A stretch of 64,000 bases of DNA from Parelaphostrongylus tenuis (GCA_019055375.1 JAHQIW010006337.1:62001-126000); one strand, 5' to 3'; shown: positions 10,355 through 22,156, numbered from the stretch's first letter. The notes: generated from the sequence alone by a model not told the origin. Numbers and translations are program-made.

Positions 10355-10630
10355 GGATTCCACCACTTTTTGCGCTCGATTCGTTTCCTCACATTCATCG
10401 TCCCAAAGGTCTTCAAACATTTCGAGTGTTGTTTCAACTGCTGCTTGAATGCTTCATCTTTATAAATGTCGTAGAATGATGGTGTGGTCAAATATAGTTA
10501 GTATCTCAAAGACAACAGAATACAGTGCTTCCACGAGATTGTAAAGGAGCGTAAGGAGAAAAGTCACTAACACCTGTTTCCTGATGGACTGCTTCACTAA
10601 CCACTACCCTAACCCCTACTTCTCCTAATA
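10355..10630 (-). repeat. ORF-like dispersed repeat, copy 2
   Basis: The minus translation reads FYDIYKDEAFKQQLKQ, then KTFGTMNVRKRIERKK and WWNPLARRMM. It is the best-preserved of four related copies (see 3765-4030). The sequence after it (TTCACTAACCACTACCC) also matches copy 1. Confidence 0.5.
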
Positions 10631-11203
10631 TTGGAATCTATGAATGACTTTGACGAATATATAAGTTCACCAACAAAAGTAGGCGCTGACTGCCACAACA
10701 ACGTCTCGCACTTCAGACGCAATGCACGCCACCCACTCATCGTCGCTGACCAAAACTCTTTAAAAATGCGTTTATCCACAATTTCAGGCAAATATTTGAT
10801 CCATAAAACCCCATGATACTTTTGCGTATTCTTCTCACTTCGTTACAACCAGCTAGTCTATAACAATAGAATGCCAACGAAATTCCTGATGATTAATGAC
10901 TTTAGCAATGTCTTAATGTCTAGGGACACACAAGTCAAGTTGCTACAGAATAAAGAACAGAACATTGGCCAATAAAGCCACTCAAAAAGAAAACTGCCTA
11001 ACGCCGCTACATTCATTATTCAACAATTTTCCAAAGAGTAGTTGTAGCAGTTTGCAATCTTCAATAAGGTGCATATGGCGCTATTAAGGTGATAATCGAG
11101 ACAAAACGACAAAGAACGGAAGAAAAAATAATATATATATAGAAGGCATTATTTCCCACTCTCGATTAATTTCTGTAGATAAAAAACGACCATGCGTACA
11201 AAC

Positions 11204-11502
11204 CCTCAGCTGTGTCACTGGCGATAAACAACACGGTGTTAGCGGTGTCACGGTGGAAGCAGCCGAAGCGCCCATCGCAAAGCAGCTCACAGATCGTCCG
11301 ACGGTTCCTTGTATAGATTCTTTTTGTCTAGATCGACGACCCGCTTCAGTAAGCCGAGCCATCATCGATGGAAAACGACGCCATGGGCTTTCTTCAGCTC
11401 CATACGGCTGATTAAAGGTCGTCGTCGTCGAACGGCGTCCAGCAAACATGGCCAGAGTAGGTGAGCTATCAGAGGCCAGCTCGCTGCACCAAGACGGCGT
11501 GG
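11204..11502 (-). CDS. kin-4: MAST gene, Ser/Arg-rich exon
   Basis: The open minus frame encodes up to 99 codons, including LAMFAGRRSTTTTFNQPYG, EAGRRSRQKES and VTPLTPCCLSPVTQLR, and ends at donor GTTTGT (11203) in phase 0. That matches the phase 0 start of the next exon at 7842. The acceptor is either CCAATCAG (start 11502, needs phase 1 from upstream) or GCAGCGAG (start 11479, phase 0). The two options pair with the two possible donors of the 18.2-kb exon, so the reading frame is preserved either way. The frame stays open past the donor to 11084, but that tail is intron. Confidence 0.75.
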
Positions 11503-12499
11503 CTGATTGGAGCAAGCGTCAAGAAGGGCGGTGCGCGCGGCTAGCTCGATACAGCTAGACGAGCATCAGCTCTCATAGTCACATGGAACCCTCAAGGGGC
11601 ATACTACAGCTATAGAAGAGTAGTAATGACATGGGGGTCTTCTCATGTAAAAAGAATGATGACAGCTTTCAGGCGCTAGGCTTGATTCGGAACAATGAGG
11701 ATTAGTTATGGCTGTCTATTCTGGAAGTGAAGTGTGTTTTTTCTTCATTTTAGGAAGCATCGAAAGTTTTGTTGAACTCCCTATCGAAATAAGTGGCACA
11801 CATGACCTCAATCAACGTCGGAATACTCACATTATTTGGTCACCAGTAGGCTTCAATTCTAAAACCATGTCAGAAAAGCATGTTCTTTTCGAAACATGGA
11901 GGTAAGAAAAGCTTGTATAACGATGGAGTTTAATCGTTCACAAGTGCTATTGACGACTCTAAAAATGCATAGAAGATGGAGAAATGGGAAATAAAGTGAT
12001 AGACTCAAAGCCAATTCATTCTATATAAACATAAACTCAAGAATTTCCGTTTAACGCTAGAACACAGGCAAAATTTTCAAGTTTAAGCTCAACATTATTA
12101 ATTTAAGCTCTAGCAGTGACATTTATGTTTACAACCTATACTGTCCCTAGAACATGCAAATTGCCATTCGTGACATTGTTCCCTGTCAAAAAAAAAAAGA
12201 ATCCGTCTTCATGTGATAAACTGAAACGTGTCAACAATAAGCCAAAAATATCTAAGTAAAGAACATAATTAATGGGTCATCACATCTTCACTAATCTGCT
12301 ACTAAAGTACATCATAGTAGTTTTTGAATAGTAAAGCCTCATTCATGGCGCTCAAAGAATCTTTATCTCAGTGTTGATGGTGAAAAAAATGACAAACTGC
12401 CCAATGTTGAGCTTACTTTCTATTGAACATGCATTTATTAGCTATAGCTGTACAAAGTCTTACACTTTACAAGACAACTGTCATACAACCTCATTTCAG

Positions 12500-14475
12500 C
12501 TAAGCAAGGGCGATGCTTAAGATATGGATTTTGATTATCAATGTCGATGTGTATAGAAAGTCGATTTTTTGAATCATAACGCTTATATGCTTGATATCTT
12601 TGAGCTCGCATCTATAAACTCCACTATGTTCGAGAAAAAGAAATCCTTTTCCTGTCTCTCTGTTATCATTCCAAGACAAGCAAGTCTTGATTGAGGGCAT
12701 CAAATAAACCTCTACCACAAAAGCTGCGCTCGCTTCTAAATCATTGATAACAAAAACGTATTTGCAAAGTTCTTTTCCGTAAGGATCTGTAAACACATCA
12801 GATATTATGTGAACTGGTTGACAAACACCAGTGATATTTTCCTAATCAGATATATAGGATCCTAGTTCAATTGTGATAATATGCTTCAAATTTTTATCGT
12901 TGAATCACTAATGTTCTAGTGGTCAATTAATTAGAATTAAAAAAAAACAGAGATGGACTTGAAATCATGAGTGAGATGTTTCACATATTAGCATTACCTA
13001 TTCAATATCCAAACTCCTCAACGGCCTATCACCTTACACCTACCACACCTCGATGGAAGATAAGAAAGAACTTGACATTCATGCGAAATGGACGAAATTA
13101 AGATAATGCTATGTTGATAACTACCCTAATGATGGACAACACGTTAATCACAAGACACCAAATTTCCTAAAGACATACAGCTGTTGACGCCTGTAGTGAC
13201 GATTTCAGATATAATAACTGTTCTCTTGTCATTCTAAAGAAGAGAACAAATTTCAAGCGACAAAATACCATTTTAATGAAGCGTTTTCTTGATAGGCACA
13301 AAGTCGCTATAGAGAAAAGTCACTCAAGCGATTAAGTAAGAAAAAATGAGGCGGCAGATAAGAAGACCATCGATGTCACACTGGATGAATGATAGTCGTC
13401 TTGTTCTTACGATGCATGAGCGAGCAACAAATGACCGCGTAGACACGCAATCTGCTTATCTCAGCACGCAACCATGCTTCATCTCAGCTGCACTACTGAT
13501 CTCAGCAAAAACTAAAGTAGCTTCGCTCAAAACGAGATACTTTTTGTACTTTCTGATAGCTAGGAAAAGTCACATCTAAAAAGAGATCTCGTTTATTGCT
13601 ATGAATGGCAATGATTGAAGTATTCACATGGAAAAAAAAAAACTGTATGCACTTATAAAAAACGCGGCTGGTGAATACTACACTAATTTCTGAAGTAGTC
13701 CCAACTCAAAAACTCAATAACGACTTCGTCACACTTTATCTCATTTGGTGTGATTTATGTTGGAATGGACGTGACAGCATCATCACTGAGGCACTAAACG
13801 AGTAAATCAAATCTGCAATGCACTTTCGGCAACTCATCACTCTTTGTATCAAATTTCATAAACAAGATAGAACAGAAAATCACGGTCTAAACAAACTACT
13901 GATTAACAAAATTTTTGATGGATCTTTACAACATAGTTTTGTGACAAGTGCTTTGAGTTCAACCATTCTCCTAACTCCTTGAGTACGATGTGTCATTTGC
14001 GCATAGGACACTGATAGCCGTGCCAGCGGCGGGCAGTATGTATTGGCGTGCGCTGCAATGGGAACAGGGGAATTTATTTAGTAAATTGAGGTTGTGAAGA
14101 GACAGTATTTTGATTAGATGATGGAGATAATTTCAATAAAAAGAAGGCACAATCAAAAAATTCTCTTTGTTTCCAAAAGAAAAGACATTGTTTTAAATAA
14201 CATATTTTCAAACAATATTGGACATTTTTCTTATACATAAGTTTTTGAAATGATTCGATAGCTTCAGAAACGCGTTTTCAACAATGAGTTTGGTTTGCGG
14301 AAAAGCTTCAGAATTCGTATTAAAACGAAAGAAAGATAAAGTCTTGTCTTTTTCAACTTGTTTATGAATGTCATAAATGAATAAATGAATAATAAAAAGC
14401 TAATACCCAGAGAACGATAGAACACTCCGCTGTATATATACACTTTCAGCCGACTATTTTAAGATCTCGCTTGAA
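12500..14475. other. Intronic sequence, nothing definable except a shared block
   Basis: Part of the intron between the 18.2- and 11.2-kb exons. A 98-codon open frame at 12500-12796 (minus) is within chance expectation. At 13990-14110 a block resembles 60.24-60.41 kb (TTTATTTrGTAAATTGAG context), suggesting a dispersed repeat. Confidence 0.4.
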
Positions 14476-14483
14476 ATTAATAC

Positions 14484-15053
14484 TAGGTGGGAAAGAAAGC
14501 TTCCATCGTCTGATATTACATTCAAAATTTATGCATATATTCAAACAAAAAACAACAACAACTAATCTTCATGATACAGGCCATCATTATCCACCCCTTT
14601 TTGCCATCGGTCCGCCAGGTTCGGATCTGACCAAAGTACCACTCCTTCGGCTTTGAATCAAACAACTCTTGACATGCTTCTTCAACTTCATCGAAATATT
14701 CAAATCGGCGACTTTCCAAATAGTGTTGCGTCAAACGGAAAAGGCCGTAGTCAGATGGAGCAACGTCTGGACTATAGATTGGATGCGGAAGAATCTCAAC
14801 TCCGTCCAGTTCCTCAAACTTTACCTTGGTCTTTATGGCTGTGTGTGATTTGCATTGTCTTGCTGAAAAGGAGCGCGTTTTCGACGAACAAGTTCTGGGT
14901 ACTTCTCGACCAACCATTCTGCAGCAGATATAGACAAAAAACGTATCAGTAGATGCGCAAGAACTAGACCTTTCGAATGATATGAAAATCACAAACGATT
15001 CATGCAAAAAACGACACTCCCATCCAAGCGATGGAAATTTTCTTTCCAACCTA
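14484..15053 (-). mobile_element. Internally deleted mariner transposon
   Basis: The terminal inverted repeats TAGGTGGGAAAGAAAGCTTC (left) and TAGGTTGGAAAGAAAATTTC (right, read inward) bound about 570 bp. Minus-strand translation gives the C-terminal half of a mariner transposase: QQDNA, HPIYSPDVAPSDYGLF, then RRFEYFDEVEEACQELF and SKPKEWYF. APSDY is the mariner motif around the third catalytic Asp. The N-terminal half is missing and the reading frame slips near the Asn/His of the QDNA motif. Non-functional. Confidence 0.9.
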
Positions 15054-15109
15054 AAACATTCTGACAAGATATTTTAAACCTTTCATGGAGTCTGTTATGG
15101 CACTTTAAA

Positions 15110-15152
15110 ATGCACGACATGTGTTTCGGCCTTTCAGCCTCATCAGTAGCAC
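15110..15152 (-). ncRNA. Hammerhead ribozyme motif, intact core
   Basis: On minus: GTGCTA, CTGATGA, stem II GGCT-GAAA-GGCC, GAAA, CACATG, TC, then GTGCAT. The whole catalytic core is intact. The 3' strand of stem I is changed from the family form TAGCAC, so stem I no longer pairs and activity is doubtful. Confidence 0.75.
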
Positions 15153-15318
15153 GGTACTTTTCATTTCAGTCAGTTTCTTGTAAGAAAATATACCCCTACA
15201 TATAATGGAATCAAGGCCGCATTATTTAAACTCTCTGTTTGGTGAAACATCACTGTGGCGTTCTACCTGAGTGATTGATTCTTGACTGGCGTTTGATTGG
15301 CTAACGGCTACTACGCCA

Positions 15319-15355
<37 letters not shown>

Positions 15356-16098
15356 TATGCATATATATGTATCAACACTGACTGTTTCCTTCAGACGGCA
15401 CAGAATCAAAACCAATCCGTTTCGCTCTATATGAACTTTCTTAAATCTCTGGGAACGCAGTACATGGCTATTTTTTTAAAATGACTCTTTTATTAGGCTG
15501 TGAATTTCAAAACAATATTATGTTTTACATCGATCGCGTGATTAACAATTACTTCGCCGGAGGCACACACAAAATATGGAAATGAAGAGAAAATCTTTTA
15601 GTATCAGAGTTAGACGTTTAATCTGGAGTTTTTTCAAAGCGGAGGAACAGTTCCTAATTGAATGACAAAACCAAAGTTTGCCAAAAATCTAATCGATCGA
15701 GCGTTAAAATGGCCTGATCCAACCTGCGACGCCTGCCCTTCGTAGGATAGCCAAAATAACTATGCTCGCGTATGTGAACTAAATCTTATTTTCCCTACTA
15801 CACTGCAGAGAGACGGTCTTTCCAGAAAATAAGCACAGCGTTGGAATCTTCAAATCTTACGTTATCGAATGATTATTGATAGTCCAAAGAAAAGAGATCT
15901 ACCTTGCGAGAACAACGTGTGTGCAGAACACAAATGTTTTATTTTCGTTGAAGCGTTATAAATGGACTTTTTCAAAGAACCGGCCACTTAAGCTCTAGCC
16001 TGAGTTTTCAGCTTTCGAATAGTTACTAACACTGTTATAGAAAGCTCCTGTCCAGCGAAAGGGATCGGTTTTTGATCCTAACTGGATCGAAAGACACC

Positions 16099-16141
16099 GT
16101 GCTAATGATGAGGCTGATAGGCCAAAACACATTTATAGCAC
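16099..16141 (+). ncRNA. Decayed hammerhead motif with intact stem I
   Basis: On plus: GTGCTA, ATGATGA (core C lost), stem II GGCT-GATA-GGCC, AAAA for GAAA, cleavage triplet lost, then TAGCAC. Stem I is a perfect 6-bp match, which helps define the ancestral structure. Inactive by prediction. Confidence 0.65.
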
Positions 16142-16311
16142 TCTATAAATATGAAAATCCCCTCTGTCATATTCTACATTTACTGACGAAATTTCCATCA
16201 TCTGAATTTCATTGAAGAACGACCACGTTTAATTGGCGTGCCCCGCTCACCGCGCAAAAAATCAACGTCGCAGTCAAGGTGTCGAAATATTCCTTTACAA
16301 TTCCGCCTGAC

Positions 16312-16337
16312 ACGCACACATACACACATACACACAC
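16312..16337. repeat. CA/CATA microsatellite
   Basis: Short ACACATACACAC-type repeat. Confidence 0.8.
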
Positions 16338-16462
16338 CTGCAGAGATTATATGCCTCAATGCGTTCGAAATCTTAGCAGTTTCACATAACAACAAGGATG
16401 ATAGTAGCTGATAATCGAAACTTTTAGTATTTTTACTGCATTTTTCGCAGTGTTATGATGTT

Positions 16463-16735
16463 TCGAATATACTTAAGAAAGTTGAGTGGTGAGCAAAAAC
16501 ACGGCCTCAGGCAGAAATCGAACCCGCGTTTGATCCATATCAAGCCAATTAAACCTGTTAAAGGTTCATGGCTGATAGCTAACACAGAGATGTTGAAGAA
16601 TGAGTGGTGGCGCAAATGTGGCTCGGTGGTGTAATGGTAGTAGCACGTGTCCCCGATATAGACGAAACGCGGGTTCGATTCCTGCCTCAAGCCGCGTTTT
16701 TACTCACCACTCAATTCTCTCAAGTATATACGATA
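16463..16735. repeat. Palindromic element with tRNA-like arms
   Basis: The outer segments are inverted copies. 16463-16525 (TTGAGTGGTGAGCAAAAACA, then a GCCTCAGGCAGAAATCGAAC block) matches the complement of 16660-16735. The right arm contains a full tRNA-like unit; the left arm holds only its 3' part. This is a foldback made from a tRNA or tRNA-derived SINE. Confidence 0.65.
16620..16693 (+). tRNA. tRNA-like sequence, probably pseudogene
   Basis: 74 nt with a perfect internal A box (TGGTGTAATGG) and B box (GGTTCGATTCC). The T arm (GCGGG/CCTGC) and a 7-nt acceptor strand (GGCTCGG against TCAAGCC, one mismatch and one G-T) can be drawn. The anticodon arm is poor, the expected T before the anticodon is missing, and one extra base sits before the 3' acceptor strand. 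It probably derives from a tRNA but is not functional; the identity cannot be read safely. Confidence 0.5.
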
Positions 16736-17254
16736 ATAGTAGCAACAAAAATTCCAATTAGTAAAATAATACTATGAGAACTCTTCATGTCAATCGATTC
16801 TATTTTCCAATGGCAGGTATTATTTTTCTAATCTACTCATATATTTCGTTAATGACATCATCTGTAAGCTACAAATTTTCAAGTGCAACAATCGAATATC
16901 CATTTCCAATCTGTCATCGCAGTAAATGTTAAATAAACTCATTTCAGGACTTTTAATTGGAACACAAGCATGTGCTATTCAAATTGTTACAAGCTCAAAT
17001 ATTGAGGAAACATACGTCATCTAACAAACAAGTCAATTATAATGATTATTGTCAACTATCCGGTATTTTTATCCGTCCAAAAGTGCTTCTGCACTTCGTT
17101 CTTCATTCTATTTACAATAATTCAAATAATTGAATAAAGACAGAAGGCCATAAAGAGTTTCAAATACAAAATCAATTTGCTAATCACATTTTACTTTTCA
17201 TCCCCCTCTTAACTCCGAAGAGTAACCACCACTAGGAAACAATAAAAATCGAAT

Positions 17255-17352
17255 ACGTATGTATGCATATATACGTTTGTATATACATAAGTATATATAT
17301 TATATATTATATTATATATATATATATATATTATATATATATATATATTATT
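17255..17352. repeat. TA-rich microsatellite
   Basis: Runs of TATA with ATTATA interruptions, nearly palindromic over about 60 bp. Confidence 0.9.
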
Positions 17353-18220
17353 AGGAATCCACAAACAAAGATCAACGAGAGTTTCGCTTTCCTTCCTAAA
17401 AGCAGCAAAAATCAAAGAAGCTTGAACATTTATGGTTACCTCCCTTTCCACAAACGTAACTTAAGTCATTTGAAAAAATCAATGACTGTGTACGTTTCTA
17501 TCGAACTTACACGAGAACTACAACTATCCTCGTGACATTAACAATGGATAACCACGAACAGCCCGCTTACGCGACGACAAACTCGTCACAGGTCTCATTG
17601 CTAACTAACATCAACTAAGTTCACCAGCAACAATCGTTCATAAAAATAAAAAGAATGGAGAAATTTGCGAAGAAATTTCGTGACGTTATAGTCAAACAAA
17701 CACTAACAGATCCCTTACAACTAATAGAACTCAAAAATTAATTTGGAATTCTTACTCTCATTCTTTTCTTCTCGTTCTGTCGAAGGACAAAAATAAACAG
17801 TAGCTTTAGGAAAAAAAATAAACGAGTCTTATATCCATCACCTTTCTCAATAAGACAACGGAAAAAGAGGAATGACAGATGACGCCATTCAAGGAAAAAC
17901 AATAGCGCTGTTGATAGATAAAAACACTTTTCTTGTCAAGGTTTCTCATGTAGAACCTCTTTCATATACTATATTTAACCAAACTTAATTGGGTAGCTTT
18001 ACGAGAATGTCTAGGTTAATTATTGACCAGCAGACTTCTAAAATCATGCATGAAAATGAAGAGATCTTTTCAAAGTTAAAATTTATAAAGCTCAACCAAA
18101 CGCGTCCAAAGTAGATAGGTATCAAATATGAGTGAATGTACCACAACACTCAGTCAAAATGAAATCGACTACTTGGAGTCGGATTTGCTTAGTTCATAAA
18201 CACGTGTGTGAAAAACCTAC
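17353..18220 (-). other. Intron part, no element seen
   Basis: AT-rich sequence between the microsatellite and the 18.2-kb exon; nothing definable. Confidence 0.6.
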
Positions 18221-18571
18221 CGTTGTACATGATGATGTCATGCTCAGAAGTCTACGATCCTCCAGCTGTGTATCAAACGTGAACGGTGACGGACCGATAA
18301 ATGGTGGTGGAGAAACGTGGCCCAAATCGGTGCCCATTCTTTTTTTCCAAGATGGACTTCGTCGTTGCGTTACAGACGATGGTAACGCGATCATAATCCC
18401 CGATGCCATTAGCTGATCGTCAATATATGAAGCTCGCCGCCTGCGTGCTGCTGACCGCCAAACATGGTTTGGCCTTATCAAAGGACTTCCTGAAGTGACT
18501 ACCGACAACGATGGTGTTACTGGTAGCGTTGACGCCCATGATGGTTGCGAAAAACGACGTCTTCTGTGATT
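18221..18571 (-). CDS. kin-4: MAST gene, long Ser/Arg/Pro-rich exon
   Basis: About 117 codons are open on the minus strand: NHRRRRFSQPSWASTLPV at the start, RRRRASYIDDQ in the middle, then SPPPFIGPSPF and MTSSCTT before a GTAGGT donor at 18220. Composition and basic-Ser clusters match the rest of the MAST N-terminus. The 5' boundary is uncertain. Starting at 18571 after CTATGGAG gives phase 0 and joins directly to the exon at 35247. The better-looking acceptor ATCACAG would start the exon at 18563 in phase 2, implying a missing small exon (see the 28.9-kb candidate). The 3' end may instead use the GTTTTT four bases further on. Confidence 0.66.
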
Positions 18572-18989
18572 CTCCATAGCGTGGATTAGCCAGGCTCAAG
18601 GCATTCCTGTGAGAACATAGAATCTTCAAGGGCGTGGCTTTCGTTTCACTAAATATTATCCAATTATTTTCAGGCAGACGCGTGAATCAGTTGTGCTAAT
18701 CTCGACGAAACAGCAAGAGAGGATGATCGAAAAACAATCGTCAGTAAAATTGAAGACTGTGTAGACGATATTTCCACGAATAAAAGGAAGAATTAGGGAA
18801 GCTATAGGAAGACTAAGAAGTATACTGAACAATGATTAAATGAAAAAGAACAATATCAAAGTTCTTCATAAAACTCTATATGAGTAGTAGTTTAAGTGTA
18901 CAAAAAAATGAAATGACAGGCACAATTCGTGATTTATTTGAGAGCAGTTTCTCACAGGCGAGTTTTAATAGAATTATGATCTCGTGAAA

Positions 18990-19078
18990 TGGATAACAAT
19001 GTAAAAACAGAGAAAGAGAACGACAGAGAGATAGGAGAAAGAGAGAAAGGAAGATAAATGGAAGGAGGTGAGAAGAAC
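18990..19078. repeat. Purine-rich tract
   Basis: About 90 bases almost purely A and G (GAGAAAGAGAACGACAGAGA type), intronic. Confidence 0.75.
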
Positions 19079-20420
19079 AGAAACGCATTTGCTACCTACC
19101 TTAAGTTTAAATACAAAACACATTAGCTGGTAAAAAAGCCCACAATAACTTTTTGCGCTTTGATACAAAGTCACTGAACTAATACTCCTTAGTGAGGATA
19201 TCCAGGTAATAAGTAGCATGGTTACGTAGCACGTTCCAGGTAAACAAGAATATTTTGAATCCAGTTCGACAATTCAACTATTTACAATTACTTTACAGTA
19301 ATTTGGTTCAAAAGCGGAATGGAGTACATCTAGTGCCTCCTACAAGAAAGAAGCCTTCCATCTATTCTAAAGAATCCCGACAAGCTAACTATGGGTAAGG
19401 CAAAAACGGCAGGAATAGAGAGTCTTATTTCTGGTCAATTCAGAGGCTTTCTGTGATCTTGAAGTCATTCAAGGTTGCTTTGGCGGGGAAATAATCTTAT
19501 TGTGACGACCAGAGCTTACAACACCTGGATGCTACGAATGGAAGTCTCTATTCAAAAAAAATTATCACATGAAGAAGAAGCACAACATGTCGGACTAAGC
19601 TAAGTGAGTAAATATCTCCTATTTAACGTCACTTTTCAAATATAAGAAACCGATACTCTTAATGTGAGCTAAGAGTGGTTGACAGACATTGTGCGAAACA
19701 AAACATGATGGCTATGAACAACACTCTCTCTGTGATTCCCTTGAACAACTAAGCATCCAAGTCGGAATTCTAAGATTGCAAGGATATGAACCAATTGTGA
19801 CCCTAACAATTTCAAGGAGATTGACAGAAAGTTGGAATAATATGGGCACCTCCTTTAGTGTATGTGAATAGGGAATCCGAAATTTGAACTATGTCGACAG
19901 CCATGCAACACAAAGGTCGAAAAAAGGGGTAAACTTGTCACGTGAGTCGTTTTCATCAATCGATGAATAAGGACCGTTAGCGACTATGGACGGGGCTATG
20001 TTTAGCCCATATAAAGAGCACTGACTCGATGGTCATATTTCATCACAAAAATAGTCAAAGAAAAATTTCTTAGTATGGTACTCTATCGTATTTCGAGTAA
20101 GGAAAGCTTGGACTGTGGCACGTGCAAGTGTGATGGAAGACTTCACAGGCGCTCACTAACTTTTGTAATTTGGCAACAAACAGAAGACATGTGATGTAGA
20201 TGATTCTTTACATAACGACACCAATCAATAGGTACAATGTCTAATTTTCTTGGTGAACATTTTGGGAAAGCACACCTCTTTAAAAAGGTAAAGATGTTAT
20301 ATTGCTATTACGAAAAATATGAAATTTTGCGATCTCGCAACTCGATGTCTCAACCTTAGACACAAATCAGACTTAACAAAAATTGATAAACATTTTTTTA
20401 CACATGATCCGTCATTGAAA
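19079..20420 (-). other. Intron part, no element seen
   Basis: Part of the 16.7-kb intron upstream of the 18.2-kb exon; nothing recognisable on either strand. Confidence 0.55.
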
Positions 20421-20429
20421 TTCAGTGCA

Positions 20430-20550
20430 GATCTCGGATTTCTTGCGACTGATTCGTTTCCTAGCGTTCATCTTCTGAAAGGTCCTCGAATATTTCACGT
20501 GTTGCTTCGGCTGACTCTCGAGGACCTCTTCTTCAACATGCCGAGTAATG
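20430..20550 (-). repeat. ORF-like dispersed repeat, copy 3
   Basis: The minus strand carries EEEVLESQPKQHVKYSRTF and then MNARKRISRKK, a degenerate relative of the copies at 3.77 and 10.36 kb, in the same orientation. Confidence 0.45.
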
Positions 20551-20991
20551 ATGGTTTATACGAATATCCTTGCAACCTTGGAGTTACTCATGTTTAGGTA
20601 TTCTTGATGTGCACACGGAGTGACTGCAGGAGTATCGTCTATCTCCTCTTATCTGTCAAGTTTATTAATACATCGGAAAAGAAGCTCTTACAGAAGCCTC
20701 ATTTTTTGCGAAAATTTATTTTGATTTCTCAAATTTTCACAAAAGTTCCTCTCCGAGATTCATCGCCACAGCAATTTCTCCGATGATTGTTTGAGAAATG
20801 TCTTTCCTTCATATTGCCCATTTCGCTGTTCTCGGTATCGAGTTTTGTTGCAAATAATCAAGTGTTAGATTAATGAGTGGACTGCTATTTGTGGTTTGAT
20901 CATTGGTTTCAGATCGACATTCCGCAAGCTATTGAATAACAATCTGACAACATATTTTGAGTCTTTCATGAGGTCTGATATGGCACTCATA

Positions 20992-21034
20992 ATGACAGAC
21001 GTACGTTTCGGCCTTCCGACCTCATCAGTACAGA
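20992..21034 (-). ncRNA. Hammerhead ribozyme motif, intact core, weak stem I
   Basis: On minus: CTGTA, CTGATGA, stem II GGTC-GGAA-GGCC, GAAA, CGTACG, TC, TGTC. Core and cleavage triplet are intact. Stem I has one A-U pair and wobbles only. Confidence 0.7.
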
Positions 21035-21721
21035 GTCTTTTCGTTCAGCCAATTCTTGCAGACGATTGTACTACCTACATATGAAGGAACCGATGCCAAC
21101 TTCGTTACACTGTCCATAGAGTGAAAGGATCACCTTGAACTGCAGTGATAACAAGTGACTGTATGGGTATGGTAGGTGATAAGATTACCTGACACTGCAG
21201 TGATTAACAGTCGATTGCTCATGCTTGCTAATTTGAATACCTTTTTCTTTGGCACTTCATCAACCGTCATCACAGTGCCTTTTTCTTCACTGTGCACATC
21301 CCAGTACTTCAGATATTCTAACGTTCTTCGTTTTCTTCTTGGATGTTGTAGAATACTCTGGTTGAGCGGGCCCTCATAGAATCTCGAGAATAACCTGGCC
21401 GTGGCGATCCAAAGGGGTTCGCTGTTGACTCCCGAGGACCTCTTGGTGGGGGGCTTTGGCCCCACGCCCGCTGCGACGAGTACTAATCGGCAATAGCGCC
21501 CCCGGTAATTTGAATAACACCTTTATAAAACCAGCCACGAGTAATCGACTGTTACACACTGCAATGCCATGTGATCTTTCCACTTGACATGCGGTGATTT
21601 GCTATTACTGCAGTGTAGGGTGAACTTTTTACTTTATAGAAAGTGTAACTAAATCAGCGTCAATTTCTTTACATGTAGGGGCATACTCTCCTACAAGAGA
21701 TTGGCCGAACAGAAAGACACC

Positions 21722-21763
21722 GTGCCACTGGTGAGGCCGGAAGACCGAAATTACGTCTGGCAC
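21722..21763 (+). ncRNA. Hammerhead ribozyme motif with covarying stem I
   Basis: On plus: GTGCCA, CTGGTGA, GGCC-GGAA-GACC, GAAA, TTACG, TC, TGGCAC. Stem I pairs perfectly for 6 bp. Relative to the GTGCTA/TAGCAC family form, one U-A pair has become C-G on both sides. The core has one change (CTGATGA to CTGGTGA), so it may be inactive. Confidence 0.7.
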
Positions 21764-21880
21764 TACAAGTGCCATATCAAACCTCATTAAAGTCCTAAAA
21801 GATGTTATCAGATTATACTGTTTTAGGCCAGGTCTCAAAAAAAAAATGATAGGATATGAAGCTATCGAATGATAATAATA

Positions 21881-21883
21881 ATG

Positions 21884-21915
<32 letters not shown>

Positions 21916-22121
21916 ATATAAACATAAATATGCACATATATGTATGTACTTACAAATGTCCAAATATTTACGTGTATAAACATATATATATACACATATA
22001 TGTATACATATATGTGTATAAACATGTATATATACACATATATGTACATGCGTGTATACATGCACATGTATATGTATGTATGCATGCACATATATATGTG
22101 CATACATATACATACATATAC

Positions 22122-22154
<33 letters not shown>
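21881..22154. repeat. TA/CATA microsatellite island
   Basis: 274 bp of alternating TATA, CATA and TGTA units that abuts the left end of the mariner derivative at 22155. The apparent Tyr/Ile-rich frames on both strands are artefacts. Confidence 0.9.

Positions 22155-22156
<2 letters not shown>

Larger units (their letters stand above)
7843..11203 (-). other. Intron (3.36 kb)
   Basis: It holds the microsatellite at 7.95 kb, the hairpin MITE at 8.5 kb and the ORF-like repeat at 10.36 kb. I see nothing definable in 8640-10350 or 10640-11200. Confidence 0.65.
15066..16165. mobile_element. Element with opposed hammerhead motifs at its ends
   Basis: The left end carries TTTCATGGAGTCTGTTATGG and a minus-strand hammerhead. 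The right end carries a plus-strand hammerhead relic and CCTCTGTCATATTC. The ends resemble those of the 20.9- and 36.7-kb elements. The interior holds a TA microsatellite (15319-15372) and a block at 15.73-15.99 kb shared with the 2.0-2.3 kb intron repeat. Confidence 0.55.
20930..21815. mobile_element. Foldback element with opposed hammerhead motifs
   Basis: The ends are inverted: CATATTTTGAGTCTTTCATG at the left against the complement of CCTCATTAAAGTCCTAAAAG and ATGTTATCAGATTATACTG at the right. Each end carries a hammerhead motif pointing outward. A second internal inverted pair contains the AACAGTCGATTGCT motif (21.19 and 21.55 kb), also present in the 36.7-kb element. The 111-codon frame inside (21130-21465) resembles no known protein. 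Confidence 0.65.

Noticed and set aside
11084..11203. Extension of the 11.2-kb frame past the donor
   Set aside because: The frame is open but hydrophobic and ends in a stop; the GTTTGT donor at 11203 gives the correct phase for the next exon.
12500..12796. 98-codon minus frame
   Set aside because: Same reason; it lies in an intron without donor or acceptor context matching the MAST phases.
18420..18629. 69-codon frame overlapping the 18.2-kb exon
   Set aside because: It hits a stop midway, whereas the chosen frame is open for about 117 codons and Ser/Arg-rich like neighbouring exons.
21130..21465. 111-codon minus frame
   Set aside because: It lies inside the hammerhead foldback element and resembles no protein known to me.
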